A stretch of DNA of 64,000 nucleotides. It comes from Clostridium yunnanense (lineage in GTDB: Bacteria; Bacillota; Clostridia; Clostridiales; Clostridiaceae). Below are positions 34,750-43,766 of the stretch, in pieces. The DNA lies in assembly GCF_016595795.1 (NCBI RefSeq), contig NZ_JAENHN010000064.1, positions 62,001 to 126,000 on the forward strand, in the 5' to 3' direction. Numbering within the stretch: position 1 is the first letter of the stretch; each line of letters opens with the position of its first letter. The translations under genes and the position numbers were made by a program. Under the pieces are notes generated by a model that was given only the letters and a program-made list of their open reading frames with translations, was not told the origin of the DNA and ran no database searches.

Positions 34750-36033
34750 TTGAATTTCTACGATCCTGGTGCAAAGATAAGGCTTATGAGAAAGAGATTT
34801 CATATGAATCAAGCAGAACTAGAAGATAGTAATATGACTAGGGCATTCATAAGTATGATGGAAAGCGGTAAAAGAAGAGTAAGTAGATCAAGCTCAAAGA
34901 TACTAGCTGAGAAGTTTAATGAAAAGGGAAGAGAGTTAGGGTTAGAACTAAAATTAGATGATGACTATTTTTCTAGAGAGCCCTATGAAGATGCTAGGGT
35001 CTATTGTAGTAACGAATTAATGAAAGATAATAATAGACATGGGCAATTTGAAGAATTATTGCTTATATCTAGCGAATTTAATTTAGACGATATAACTGCT
35101 GAAATATATAAAAAAGATGCAGATAAGTATTTTGAAGAAGTGGATTATTCAAAAGCATTTATAAATTATTCAAATTCATTAGGAAAACTTAAAGAACTAA
35201 AGATAAAGGATTTACAGACATATGTCTATAAGCAGATGGGTGTTTGTAAGTTGAAAAGAAATGAATATGATGATGCTATATTTTATTTTAATCAAGCTTT
35301 ATATTACGCTAAAGAGTTAGGTGATGAAGATTGCTTTGTTAATACTAGCTATAATCTTGCTCTCACATATTTTGATATGCAGAAATATAACGAGAGTATA
35401 GAAATTTTGGACAAGTACGTTATGTTTAATGATAACATTGACCGTAGCTTGAAGATAGATTCAAGAGTTTTGAAAGCAAATTCATTCTATAAACAAGGTA
35501 AAAGAAAAGAAGCTATAGCAGATTATTTTTTAATAATAGAAGAACTTGCAGAAGAAGATCAATATTTGCTAGCTATGTTGTATAGCAATCTGGGAGAATA
35601 TTATTACGAGAATGATGAACTACAGGAAAGTATAAAATACATAAATTTAGCTCAAAAAATAAAAAATAGAACAGATAAGAGTACTCTTCCTTATGTATTA
35701 AATATAAAAGGTAAAGTGTTTTTTAAACAAGGACTTGTAGATGAAAGTATGATGATAATGGAATTAGCTATGAATATGGCTGAAGAATACAGCAATTATT
35801 CAATTCTTTTTGATACATATAAGGACTTGATTAATATATATGAATCTATAGAAGATATTGAAAAGATAAAAGATACATCTCTAACTTTCTTAAGTGTATT
35901 AGATAAAAATAGTATAGATGATGGTAGAAAGTATGCATTAACGAAATTAGTTGAGGTTGAATTAAGAAGAGGGAATACCGAAGAGGCTATAAAGCTTTTA
36001 GCTCAGCTAGGTAGCTCTATTGAAAATCATTAA
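34750..36033 (+). CDS. HTH-TPR regulator, RRNPP-like architecture
   Basis: The protein has 427 residues from the TTG at 34750; GAGGTG lies 6 nt upstream and overlaps the GTG at 34741, excluding that start. Residues about 8-60 resemble an Xre helix-turn-helix (IRLMRKRFHMNQAELE..RAFISMMESGKR). The rest is a run of tetratricopeptide-like helix pairs, e.g. YVYKQMGVCKLKRNEYDDAI and LYSNLGEYYYENDELQESI. This is the layout of peptide-sensing RRNPP regulators, but no small propeptide gene follows, so it may sense something else. Confidence 0.85.
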   Translation: MNFYDPGAKIRLMRKRFHMNQAELEDSNMTRAFISMMESGKRRVSRSSSKILAEKFNEKGRELGLELKLDDDYFSREPYEDARVYCSNELMKDNNRHGQFEELLLISSEFNLDDITAEIYKKDADKYFEEVDYSKAFINYSNSLGKLKELKIKDLQTYVYKQMGVCKLKRNEYDDAIFYFNQALYYAKELGDEDCFVNTSYNLALTYFDMQKYNESIEILDKYVMFNDNIDRSLKIDSRVLKANSFYKQGKRKEAIADYFLIIEELAEEDQYLLAMLYSNLGEYYYENDELQESIKYINLAQKIKNRTDKSTLPYVLNIKGKVFFKQGLVDESMMIMELAMNMAEEYSNYSILFDTYKDLINIYESIEDIEKIKDTSLTFLSVLDKNSIDDGRKYALTKLVEVELRRGNTEEAIKLLAQLGSSIENH

Positions 36034-36108
36034 GATATTAAAATAAGGTTTGTTTAATTTCCAACGCTTTATTTCATATATTTGGAGAATATCACATATT
36101 TAAATAAT

Positions 36109-36157
36109 AAAACACCACTTGTAGGAGAATACTACTCTCATAAACAGGAGGTGTTTT
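36109..36157 (+). promoter_or_regulatory. Ribosome-site-sequestering hairpin ahead of the SOD gene
   Basis: AAAACACC (36109-36116) pairs with GGTGTTTT (36150-36157). The AGGAGG ribosome site (36146-36151) is partly in the stem and eight T residues run on from it, so the structure could lower translation or act as a leaky terminator. A GTAG/CTAC stem sits inside. Confidence 0.5.
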
Positions 36158-36159
36158 TT

Positions 36160-36846
36160 TTGAAAAAAATTATATCTGTAACTTTATTAATTGTAATGAT
36201 TTTTTCTATTAGTGCTAGCGCGTTTGAGCAAAATATGAAAAAATTTGAGGTGCCGCCATTAAAATATGATTATAAGGCACTTGAACCATATATAGATGAG
36301 CAGACTATGAGGATACATCATGACAAGCATCATCAGGCTTATGTAGATAATCTTAATAAAGCACTAGATAAGTATCCAGAGCTATATGGTAAGTCCTTAG
36401 AGCAACTATTGTCTTCTCTTAATGCACTACCAAGTGATATTAGAGAGGCTGTAAAAAATAATGCTGGGGGACACTACAATCACACGTTTTTTTGGAACAT
36501 AATGGCGCCTAACAAAGGTGGTAATCCAAAAGGAAATGTAATGAAAGCTATAGACAGGGACTTTGGATCTTTTGCTAACTTTAAGAAGGAATTTAAACAA
36601 GCTGCTTTGGATAGGTTTGGTTCAGGCTGGGCATGGTTATTGAAGGATAGTAATGGAAAACTATCTATAGTTTCTACACCAAATCAAGATACTCCGATAC
36701 CTTTAGGTCTTAAGCCAATTATAGCATTAGATGTATGGGAACATGCTTACTATCTAAAATATCAGAATAAGAGAGCAGATTACATAGATGCTTGGTGGAA
36801 TGTAGTTAACTGGGATAAAGCTGAAGAATTATATAATCAAAGTTAA
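36160..36846 (+). CDS. Exported Fe/Mn superoxide dismutase
   Basis: The protein has 228 residues from the TTG at 36160, 8 nt after AGGAGG. Unlike most bacterial enzymes it begins with a signal sequence (LKKIISVTLLIVMIFSISASA), so it should act outside the cell or at the membrane. The SOD domain is complete: IHHDKHHQAYVDNLN and GHYNHTFFW carry two His ligands and ALDVWEHAYYLKYQ the Asp and third His. It dismutates superoxide. A terminator follows. Confidence 0.93.
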   Translation: MKKIISVTLLIVMIFSISASAFEQNMKKFEVPPLKYDYKALEPYIDEQTMRIHHDKHHQAYVDNLNKALDKYPELYGKSLEQLLSSLNALPSDIREAVKNNAGGHYNHTFFWNIMAPNKGGNPKGNVMKAIDRDFGSFANFKKEFKQAALDRFGSGWAWLLKDSNGKLSIVSTPNQDTPIPLGLKPIIALDVWEHAYYLKYQNKRADYIDAWWNVVNWDKAEELYNQS

Positions 36847-36878
36847 AAGTCAGGTTATCTATTGGTGAAATGAAAAAT

Positions 36879-36923
36879 AGCTGTATCAATATAAATAATC
36901 TTATATTGATACAGCTAAGTTTT
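36879..36923. terminator. Bidirectional terminator between SOD and folA
   Basis: TAGCTGTATCAATATAA and its complement form a 17-bp stem with a short loop, with T runs on both strands. Confidence 0.92.
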
Positions 36924-36955
36924 TACTGCCTAAGAAGTTATGAAATTTTAACTTC

Positions 36956-37450
36956 TTATCTTTTTCTAATTAAAGAAATAAATTCATAAGGTATTGTATT
37001 CCTTTCATCTTCAACGCCAATTTCCTGCTCTATAATGTTCCAATCCGAATAATTTATATTTGGAAAAAAGGTATCGCCATCAAAGTGTTTTTTTACTTTA
37101 GTTATATAAAGTTTATTTGTATAAGGAAGAAGCTGTGAATATATTTCCCCTCCGCCAATTATGAAAACCTCATCCTCGGTGTTAGAAAATCTAGTAATAA
37201 TTTCGTCAAGTGAATTAACCACTTCTACATTTTCGTCTTCAATAAAGAAGTTTTTATCTTTTGTTATAATAATATGATATCTGTTTGGAAGAACACCTGG
37301 AAGAGATTGAAAGGTTTTTCGTCCCAAAATAACCGTATGTCCAGAAGTTATTCTTTTAAATCTCTTAAGATCGGCAGGAAGATGCCAGATCAGGTCATTA
37401 TCATTTCCTATTACTCCATTCTCTGATATAGCTGCTATTATAGAAAGCAT
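36956..37450 (-). CDS. folA: Dihydrofolate reductase
   Basis: The 164-residue protein has the DHFR blocks [28 protein letters not shown] (catalytic acid in the WHLPADLK segment), GHTVILGRKTFQSL and VFIIGGGEIYSQLL. It regenerates tetrahydrofolate from the dihydrofolate made by ThyA. Its ATG shares one base with the thyA stop codon (TAATG), so the two are translationally coupled. Confidence 0.97.
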   Translation of the reverse strand: MLSIIAAISENGVIGNDNDLIWHLPADLKRFKRITSGHTVILGRKTFQSLPGVLPNRYHIIITKDKNFFIEDENVEVVNSLDEIITRFSNTEDEVFIIGGGEIYSQLLPYTNKLYITKVKKHFDGDTFFPNINYSDWNIIEQEIGVEDERNTIPYEFISLIRKR

Positions 37451-38241
37451 TAAATTGCCACCTCCATATTTATTTTTGAATGATGTTTATAATCTATTAA
37501 TTTAATGTCATCTGCTGTGAAATCATAAAAATTATTAATTTCAGGATTTATCCAAAGTGTAGGTGCAGCATAAGAAGAATCTTTTCTTAAAAGTTGTTCT
37601 TTTAGCCCGTTAACGTGGTTTTCATATATGTGAGCATTATTTATAACATGTGTAAATAAACCGGGTTTTAGATTTGTAGCTTGTGCTATAAGGTGTACTA
37701 ATACAGCATATTGGCTAGAATTAAAGGGAACTCCAAGTCCCATATCTCCACTTCTTTGCACTAGCATGCAGTTAAGTTTTCCATCAGTGACATCCCACAT
37801 AGTTAAAAAGCAGCATGGATGAAGGGGTGCTCCATTTAGGTATGGGATCTGCCATAGGTTTATCATCATTCTCCTATCTTGAGGATTATCTTTTAAGGTT
37901 TCAATAAGATTATCTATCTGATCAAACTTCTTTACAACCCAACCATAGGAAGTACCAATGGTTCCATCATCCAGCATCCATTCATCCCATATATGAACAT
38001 TCTCAGCCTGAAGCTTTCTTACATCATTGGAACCGTCTTTGAATATCCACAATAATTCCTTAACCGCAGTTTTAAAGGCTACAAACTTTGTTGTTAGGAT
38101 AGGAAATTCTTTTTCTAAATTAAATTGCATTATTTGGTGAGGGAGTTTATATGTTTTTACACCAGTTCTGTTATTATCAAGATAGCCATTTTCCAGAATA
38201 TCTTCTACAATAGAAAGATATTTTTTATCATAAATACTCAT
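37450..38241 (-). CDS. thyA: Thymidylate synthase
   Basis: The 263-residue protein is a ThyA enzyme: [19 protein letters not shown] at the N-terminus, the catalytic Cys in [10 protein letters not shown], and [20 protein letters not shown] for nucleotide binding. It methylates dUMP to dTMP and yields dihydrofolate. AGGAGG precedes the start. thyA-folA is a two-gene operon. Confidence 0.97.
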   Translation of the reverse strand: MSIYDKKYLSIVEDILENGYLDNNRTGVKTYKLPHQIMQFNLEKEFPILTTKFVAFKTAVKELLWIFKDGSNDVRKLQAENVHIWDEWMLDDGTIGTSYGWVVKKFDQIDNLIETLKDNPQDRRMMINLWQIPYLNGAPLHPCCFLTMWDVTDGKLNCMLVQRSGDMGLGVPFNSSQYAVLVHLIAQATNLKPGLFTHVINNAHIYENHVNGLKEQLLRKDSSYAAPTLWINPEINNFYDFTADDIKLIDYKHHSKINMEVAI

Positions 38242-38259
38242 ATTTTCCTCCTGTGATTT

Positions 38260-38340
38260 AGATATAACTTATATTTCAAATTCTCCTCTCAGAACCAGTA
38301 GGAGTTTTGAAAATAGATTTAATATAGAAGTAGTTAATCT
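38260..38340 (-). repeat. Palindromic repeat, shortened copy E (reverse orientation)
   Basis: Read on the minus strand, 81 bp match copy A in its centre (CTCCTACTGGTTCTGAGAGG) and ends (AGAT..), with about 16 bp missing from the arm that corresponds to the right arm of copy A. Inner arms ATTTCAAA/TTTGAAAAT still pair. It lies between the divergent thyA and WYL-regulator genes. Confidence 0.75.
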
Positions 38341-38506
38341 TTATATATATTTTACTCTTTTAATATGAGCTTTAAAAATGATAAATAATCCTATAATATG
38401 GAACTATTGAAGAATGTATAGGTTTTTAATTTATGATGTTACCATATACATACTTATTGTTAAATATATAAAATTTAAAAGGCTAGTTAGTAAAGGGGAT
38501 GAAGAT

Positions 38507-39418
38507 TTGAAGATTGAGAGATTAATTACAATAATTATGATGCTTATAAATAAAAAAAGAGTTACAGCTAAAGAATTAGCAGAATTTTTTGAGGTGTCAG
38601 TGAGAACTGTTCAAAGAGATATAGATGCAATAAATATTGCAGGCATACCTATAGTTTCATATAAGGGATATGAAGGTGGATATGAAATATTAGAAGGTTA
38701 TAAGATAGATAATAATTTTGTAACTGAAAAGGAATATGATTTACTATTAAAGTTACTTAAGGGGTTAGAAAATGTCTATGATGATCCTGTGGTGAAAGGT
38801 ATGACTGAAAAATTAAAAGCTGTTAAGGTTAATGAAAATATTAATATAGACAAGAATTTTATAATGGATTTTTCTCATTGGGGAAACTCAAAAAGAGTTA
38901 AAACAAAGGTATCATTAATAAGAGATGCAATAGATATGAAGTGTACCATAAAGTTTTACTATGTAGATCTAAATGGTAAAGGAACAGACAGAGAAATTGA
39001 ACCTCATACCTTGATATTAAAAGTTAATACTTGGTACGTTTATGGATTTTGTAAATTGAGAGAAGATTTTAGGTTATTTAAGCTTACAAGGATAGGTGAG
39101 CTAGAAAAGACTGAAAATGCGTTTGTGCCGAAGAATATCGAAAATCATAATGTTCTTACAGAAAAGGAAAGTAATTATATTGATTTGAAACTAAAGTTTC
39201 ATCCTTCATGTATGAATAGATTGGATGATTATTTTGAGATTGAAGAAATGAGTTTACAAGAAGATGGAGATATACTGGTTGCGGTTAGCTATCCAGAAGA
39301 TGAGTGGGTTTATAGTATGCTTTTAAGCTTTGGAGATAAAGTTGAAATAATAGAGCCAAGCCATATTAAAGAAATAATTCTAGAAAGAGTGAGAAATATT
39401 TTAAATAAGTATAAGTAA
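38507..39418 (+). CDS. HTH-WYL transcriptional regulator (YafY type)
   Basis: The protein has 303 residues from a TTG at 38507 with AAAGGGG about 8 nt upstream; the longer frame has no ribosome site. An HTH_11 domain (about 1-60: KKRVTAKELAEFFEVSVRTVQRDIDAI) is followed by a WYL domain (IKFYYVDLNGKGTDREIEPHTL, NTWYVYGFCKLREDFRLFKLTRI) and a WCX-like C-terminal domain. WYL proteins bind nucleic-acid or nucleotide ligands and control stress, DNA-damage or defence genes. No target is evident; it lies 140 nt ahead of dnaX. Confidence 0.92.
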   Translation: MKIERLITIIMMLINKKRVTAKELAEFFEVSVRTVQRDIDAINIAGIPIVSYKGYEGGYEILEGYKIDNNFVTEKEYDLLLKLLKGLENVYDDPVVKGMTEKLKAVKVNENINIDKNFIMDFSHWGNSKRVKTKVSLIRDAIDMKCTIKFYYVDLNGKGTDREIEPHTLILKVNTWYVYGFCKLREDFRLFKLTRIGELEKTENAFVPKNIENHNVLTEKESNYIDLKLKFHPSCMNRLDDYFEIEEMSLQEDGDILVAVSYPEDEWVYSMLLSFGDKVEIIEPSHIKEIILERVRNILNKYK

Positions 39419-39557
39419 TAAAATAAACATATGTATTACTAATATATATATATAATTTATATATTCCTAAATAGGAAATAAACAATGGTTGGTTTAATCG
39501 CTATCATTGATGTATAATATTAAGTAGGATTTAGGAATGATAGTGAGGTGGTTAACC

Positions 39558-41201
39558 TTGGCATATACAGCTTTATATAGAGAATGGAGACCTAAGAAGT
39601 TCGAAGATGTTGTAGGTCAGGAACATATAACAACAACTTTAAGAAATCAAATAATAAATAATAGAATAGCACATGCATACCTGTTTTGTGGAACTAGGGG
39701 TACTGGTAAGACTTCAAGTGCAAAGGTGTTTGCTAAGGCTTTAAATTGCTTGGATTTACATGATGGAGAACCTTGCAATAAATGTGAGATGTGTAATAAG
39801 ATCAATAGTGGTCTTGCTATAGATATAACAGAGTTAGATGCAGCTTCTAATAATGGTGTAGATAAAATAAGAGATATAATAGATGATGTTCAGTATCCTC
39901 CGCAGGAAGCTAGATTCAAAGTTTATATAATGGATGAGGTTCATATGCTTTCTCAAGGTGCAGTAAATGCATTTCTTAAGACTCTTGAGGAACCCCCTAA
40001 AAATGTTATATTTATTCTGGCTACTACAGATCCTCAGAAACTGCCTATAACTATTTTATCAAGATGTCAAAGATTTGACTTTAAAAGAATAGGTAAAGAT
40101 GACATAGCAGGGCATTTAAGACGAATAGTAAAAGATCAAGGGGTTTATGCTGATGATAAGAGTTTAGATTTAATATCAAGGGTTTCAGATGGAGCACTTA
40201 GAGATTCACTTAGTATATTAGATCAAGCAATTTCAATGGGAAATGGTAAGATTGCATATGAAGGTCTTGTATCAATGCTAGGACTTGTAACTAACGAGTA
40301 CTTATTTAATATAACTGATGCTATAGTCGAGAGAAACATTGAGAAAACCATGAATATAATAGAGGAAATAGTTTTTTCTGGTAAAGATGTACATTTGTTT
40401 ATAAAAGATTTAATAGCTCATTATAGAAACCTACTTATGGTGAAGGTTACAAATACTCCAGAGGAAGTATTAGACATGTCTGTTGAAAATATTACTTTCC
40501 TTAAGCAACAGGCTACAAGGATGAGAGTAGAAGAGGTAATGAGAGCAATAAGAATACTTCAAGAAGCTGAGGAGAGCTCTAAACAAAGTAAGCAGGCTAG
40601 AATATATCTAGAGTTAGCTTCAATTAAGTTATGTAAAATAGAATATGATACTTCAAAGGAAGTTTTGTTATCAAGAATAAACAAGCTTGAAGAAATCATA
40701 AAGAGCGGAAAGATAAGAGTAGCTTCATCTGCGTCTACCGGTGCAGTAAGTAATGAAAAGAATCAAGGAATATCTGCAGATAAAAGCAAGTTAAAACCGT
40801 CTAAAGTGCAGCAAGAAATACATCATAGTGAAGAAGATTCTAATCATAATGAGCATTCGTCAGTTACTATAGATGATGTAAAGCGAGCATGGAAGGATAT
40901 CATGGAAGGCTTCAAAGCAAGAAGAGCTATGGTAATGTATGCTTCGTTACTAACAGGAAAACCAGTGGATGTAACTAATGGTATTATAACCATAGAATAT
41001 GAAGAACAGTATTCATTTAATAAGGTTAGATTGGAAAAAATGGAGGTAAGAAGCACTGTAGACGAGGTGTTTTCTGAGATATTAAAGGATAAAGTGAGGG
41101 TTAAATATAAGGTTAATAAAGGTGAAGAAGACACTAAAGATACAGAAGAAATATTAGTAGATATATTAGGAGAAGATATTCTAGAGATATTAGATGAATA
41201 A
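39558..41201 (+). CDS. dnaX: DNA polymerase III subunit gamma/tau
   Basis: The protein has 547 residues from a TTG at 39558 with GAGGTGG 7 nt upstream. The clamp-loader ATPase has Walker A GTRGTGKTS (45-53), the four-Cys zinc module (C..CNKCEMC), Walker B VYIMDEVHML, and sensor blocks ILATTDPQKLP and LRDSLSILDQA. The C-terminal tau part is hydrophilic and ends in an acidic tail. It opens the cluster dnaX-ybaB-recR-yaaL-bofA. I found no convincing programmed frameshift site. Confidence 0.96.
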   Translation: MAYTALYREWRPKKFEDVVGQEHITTTLRNQIINNRIAHAYLFCGTRGTGKTSSAKVFAKALNCLDLHDGEPCNKCEMCNKINSGLAIDITELDAASNNGVDKIRDIIDDVQYPPQEARFKVYIMDEVHMLSQGAVNAFLKTLEEPPKNVIFILATTDPQKLPITILSRCQRFDFKRIGKDDIAGHLRRIVKDQGVYADDKSLDLISRVSDGALRDSLSILDQAISMGNGKIAYEGLVSMLGLVTNEYLFNITDAIVERNIEKTMNIIEEIVFSGKDVHLFIKDLIAHYRNLLMVKVTNTPEEVLDMSVENITFLKQQATRMRVEEVMRAIRILQEAEESSKQSKQARIYLELASIKLCKIEYDTSKEVLLSRINKLEEIIKSGKIRVASSASTGAVSNEKNQGISADKSKLKPSKVQQEIHHSEEDSNHNEHSSVTIDDVKRAWKDIMEGFKARRAMVMYASLLTGKPVDVTNGIITIEYEEQYSFNKVRLEKMEVRSTVDEVFSEILKDKVRVKYKVNKGEEDTKDTEEILVDILGEDILEILDE

Positions 41202-41364
41202 TATAATTGATAGTATCTTGGCATCTAAAGGATTATAAATAAAATTAATTTGTATACCTATAAACAATTAGAGATTTTACACATAATATTAACTATGAGG
41301 ATATAGTATTGAATAAAAAAATACTATATAATATATACAGACTAAATGTAAGGAGGAATATCAA

Positions 41365-41709
41365 ATGGCAAAAGGTGGATTTCCAGGAGGCTTCGGCGGA
41401 GGAAATATGAATAATCTTATGAAGCAAGCACAAAAGCTTCAAAAAGACATGGAAGATATGCAAAAAGATCTTGAAAACAAAGAATTCGAAGCTTCAGTAG
41501 GCGGCGGAGCAGTAGTTGTAAAGGTTAATGGAAAGAAAGAAATAAAGAGCATAAATATAAAACCAGAAGTTGTTGATCCAGATGATGTTGAAATGCTTGA
41601 AGATCTAGTGTTATCAGCAGTAAATGAAGCTTTAAGAAAGGCAGAAGATGAAACTGCTAATAAGATGGGTAAACTAACTGGTGGATTAAATATGCCAGGA
41701 TTATTTTAG
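41365..41709 (+). CDS. ybaB: YbaB/EbfC nucleoid-associated protein
   Basis: The 114-residue protein begins with the Gly-rich [22 protein letters not shown], then a coiled-coil helix and the [21 protein letters not shown] beta sheet that define the family. It forms DNA-binding dimers and is consistently linked to dnaX and recR. AGGAGG precedes the ATG. Confidence 0.96.
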   Translation: MAKGGFPGGFGGGNMNNLMKQAQKLQKDMEDMQKDLENKEFEASVGGGAVVVKVNGKKEIKSINIKPEVVDPDDVEMLEDLVLSAVNEALRKAEDETANKMGKLTGGLNMPGLF

Positions 41710-41741
41710 TAGATAGTTTACGAAAGATATAATAAAGCTTA

Positions 41742-41780
41742 TTTAGGCATACAAGGGATGCAGTCCCCTGTATGCCTAAA
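41742..41780 (+). promoter_or_regulatory. Strong hairpin in the ybaB-recR spacer
   Basis: TTTAGGCATACAAGGGA pairs with TCCCCTGTATGCCTAAA around a 5-nt loop. No T run follows; instead the recR ribosome site AGAGGAGG starts 4 nt later. A processing or stability element, or a weak attenuator, is more likely than a full terminator. Confidence 0.6.
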
Positions 41781-41800
41781 ATATTAGAGGAGGAAAGAAA

Positions 41801-42397
41801 ATGGATTTTTACCCAGTTGCCATAGAGAAACTCATTGAAGAATTTGCAAAGTTACCAAGTATAGGACATAAAACTGCTCAAAGATTGACTTTACATATAC
41901 TTAATTTACCTAAGGATGAGGTAGAAGAATTTGCGAAAGCGCTTGTAAAGGCTAGAGGAACGATAAAATATTGCTCTGTCTGTGGAAATTATACAGACAA
42001 AGATCCTTGTGCTATATGTTCTAATCCAAATAGAGAAAAGAATATGATTTGTGTTGTAGAACAACCTAAAGATATTATGACTATGGAAAAGGTAAAAGAA
42101 TTTAATGGAGTATATCATGTACTTCACGGCAATATATCACCAATGCAAGGAAGAGGCCCACAGGATATAAGAATAAGAGAATTAGTGTCTAGAATGACGG
42201 GAGATATAAAAGAGGTAATAGTTGCAACCAATCCTACTATAGAGGGAGAAGCCACAGCAATGTATATCTCTAAAATATTAAAGCCTCTAGATATTAAAGT
42301 TACAAGAATAGCAGCAGGTATTCCAGTAGGTGGAGACTTAGAGTATGCTGATGAAGTTACTCTTTCAAAAGCATTGGAAGGAAGAAAAGAAATTTAA
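41801..42397 (+). CDS. recR: Recombination protein RecR
   Basis: The 198-residue protein has the helix-hairpin-helix [12 protein letters not shown], the C4 zinc finger ([16 protein letters not shown]) and a Toprim domain ([22 protein letters not shown]), ending with the Walker-like GGDLEYADE. It works with RecF/RecO in gap repair. It follows ybaB after a hairpin. Confidence 0.97.
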   Translation: MDFYPVAIEKLIEEFAKLPSIGHKTAQRLTLHILNLPKDEVEEFAKALVKARGTIKYCSVCGNYTDKDPCAICSNPNREKNMICVVEQPKDIMTMEKVKEFNGVYHVLHGNISPMQGRGPQDIRIRELVSRMTGDIKEVIVATNPTIEGEATAMYISKILKPLDIKVTRIAAGIPVGGDLEYADEVTLSKALEGRKEI

Positions 42398-42421
42398 TAT
42401 AGATATTTAGTTATCCCCCAC

Positions 42422-42961
42422 AAATAAACCTTGCTCACGAAAAATAAAGTCTGCTCACGCAGTGATAAGGATCAAGGGGGAAGGACTAAGGCTTTAACCC
42501 TGTACAAGTTCAGGAAGATAGAATTTTGAATAGATTTTAGAATAGAAATTCAAATAGATTCAGTACCAGCGACAACTGAAATAGTTGTCAGCAGCACACT
42601 CAAAGATTCTATACGAAAATCCGATTTAAGGGTTGTAATGAGGCTATTTTAGAGGGTATATGACATTAGAGCCGTAGGCTGAGGTTACAGATAAAGTAGC
42701 AGCCTACGGCTTTTATATTGATTTTAAATAGATTTTGGAATAGAATTATGAATAGAAAATTAAAGAGAAATAGACTTTGAACCTTGGCCCTTCCGACTAT
42801 GCGTGAGCATACTTTATTTACTTTTTCACTTGATTTTTGTATAAGAAATTGAAAACTGGACAAAGTTATAGAGGATAATTGGCATATAATTGGAGTTATC
42901 CAGAAAATAACTGTGTAGATTTTTCAAGGGTTTGAAGGGCATCAGTGTGCAAACTTTATTT
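42422..42961. repeat. Repeat-rich spacer downstream of recR
   Basis: A motif of about 21 nt, AAATAAAGT.TGCTCACGCA, occurs as two direct copies (42422, 42442) and two inverted ones (42797-42819, 42940-42961); the inverted ones share a following TGATTTTTGT. A second pair of direct repeats (AATAGATTTTAGAATAGAAA and its close copy) lies at 42525 and 42728. A GACAACT/AGTTGTC hairpin is at 42571-42589. No coding or known RNA signal is visible; it looks like the remains of inverted-repeat elements. Confidence 0.55.
42670..42716. terminator. Terminator-like hairpin in the recR spacer
   Basis: AGCCGTAGGCTG and CAGCCTACGGCT form a perfect 12-bp stem with an 18-nt loop and TTTT on the plus side. It would end the dnaX-ybaB-recR transcript. 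Confidence 0.75.
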
Positions 42962-43007
42962 GATTTTTGTGCAGAAAATATTTTATGGATATATTAGTGA
43001 TTAAATA

Positions 43008-43062
43008 GGTGCTGGAGTTGAGATGATTGTTTATCTAAATCTTACTTCAGCATCTTTTTTAC
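43008..43062 (+). terminator. Intrinsic terminator
   Basis: GGTGCTGGAGT pairs with ACTTCAGCATC (two G-T pairs), with six T residues after it. From here to 43426 I see only a partial copy of the GGAAGATGC.CAAAAA segment at about 43187. Confidence 0.75.
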
Positions 43063-43438
43063 TATTTATGGAATTATAAAAATTTCAAGTTATTTAAAGC
43101 TACATACTTCAATATCTTCAGAAGCCTTTTATAGCTATCAAGTGGAAGATAAGGCTTACTTGCTTTTCAAATTTCTCTTATATATCCAGAAAGGAAGATG
43201 CATAAAAAGTAAATCTTAAGGTAAAATTAAGTTGTATAAATCTATTTGAAGTTGTAAAATATGGAATAATATCACTATTTTAAAACTATAATGATAATCT
43301 CTAGTATCTTTATAAAATACGAAGATAAATAAATTGATATATTGTAATAAAAATTTCAACAAGCTAACAAATATATGAATACATAATCCATAATATGTAA
43401 ATAATTTAGATAAAATATAAGCATATTTGGAGGAGTGT

Positions 43439-43705
43439 ATGAATAAAAATTTTATATTAGAGTATGTTAAAAAAAAGATTGACTCTTCAAAGGAAAAAAA
43501 TGATTTATTAAGGCAGATTGAAGATGCTAGGTTAGAATTGGAATGGGCTTGGGAAGTATTTAATTATGTAAGTGACCCTAAGCTTATAGAAGTTGCTATA
43601 TTTTCTGAACAAGCAGCTAGAACACGATATGAGTTTCTTATAAGCGAAGCTAAAAAGTTTGGAATAAAATCAGACACTACATTAAATTTAAGAGTATGTA
43701 AATAA
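43439..43705 (+). CDS. yaaL: YaaL-family protein (DUF2508)
   Basis: The 88-residue protein is small and helical, with the DUF2508 core ARLELEWAWEVFNYVSDPKLIEVAIFSEQAARTRYEFL (recognised by its WAWEVFNYV and E-A-A-R-R pattern). The start is the ATG at 43439 with GGAGG 5 nt upstream. Position between recR and bofA is the same as in Bacillus. Function unknown. Confidence 0.9.
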   Translation: MNKNFILEYVKKKIDSSKEKNDLLRQIEDARLELEWAWEVFNYVSDPKLIEVAIFSEQAARTRYEFLISEAKKFGIKSDTTLNLRVCK

Positions 43706-43766
43706 GTGTATTTATAAAGGCTTATACTAATTTTAAATTATGTATATAAATTAAGGGGTTGGGAGC

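Noticed and set aside
41030-41045. Programmed frameshift site in dnaX (GAAAAAATGG)
   Set aside because: It lies near the very end of the gene, lacks a downstream stem that I can see, and would remove little of tau.
42666-42863. 65-codon minus-strand frame downstream of recR
   Set aside because: It covers a terminator hairpin and repeats, and has no ribosome binding site.
43080-43426. rRNA operon or other stable RNA between recR and bofA
   Set aside because: No rRNA, tRNA or other conserved RNA sequence could be recognised; only AT-rich DNA and a repeat fragment.
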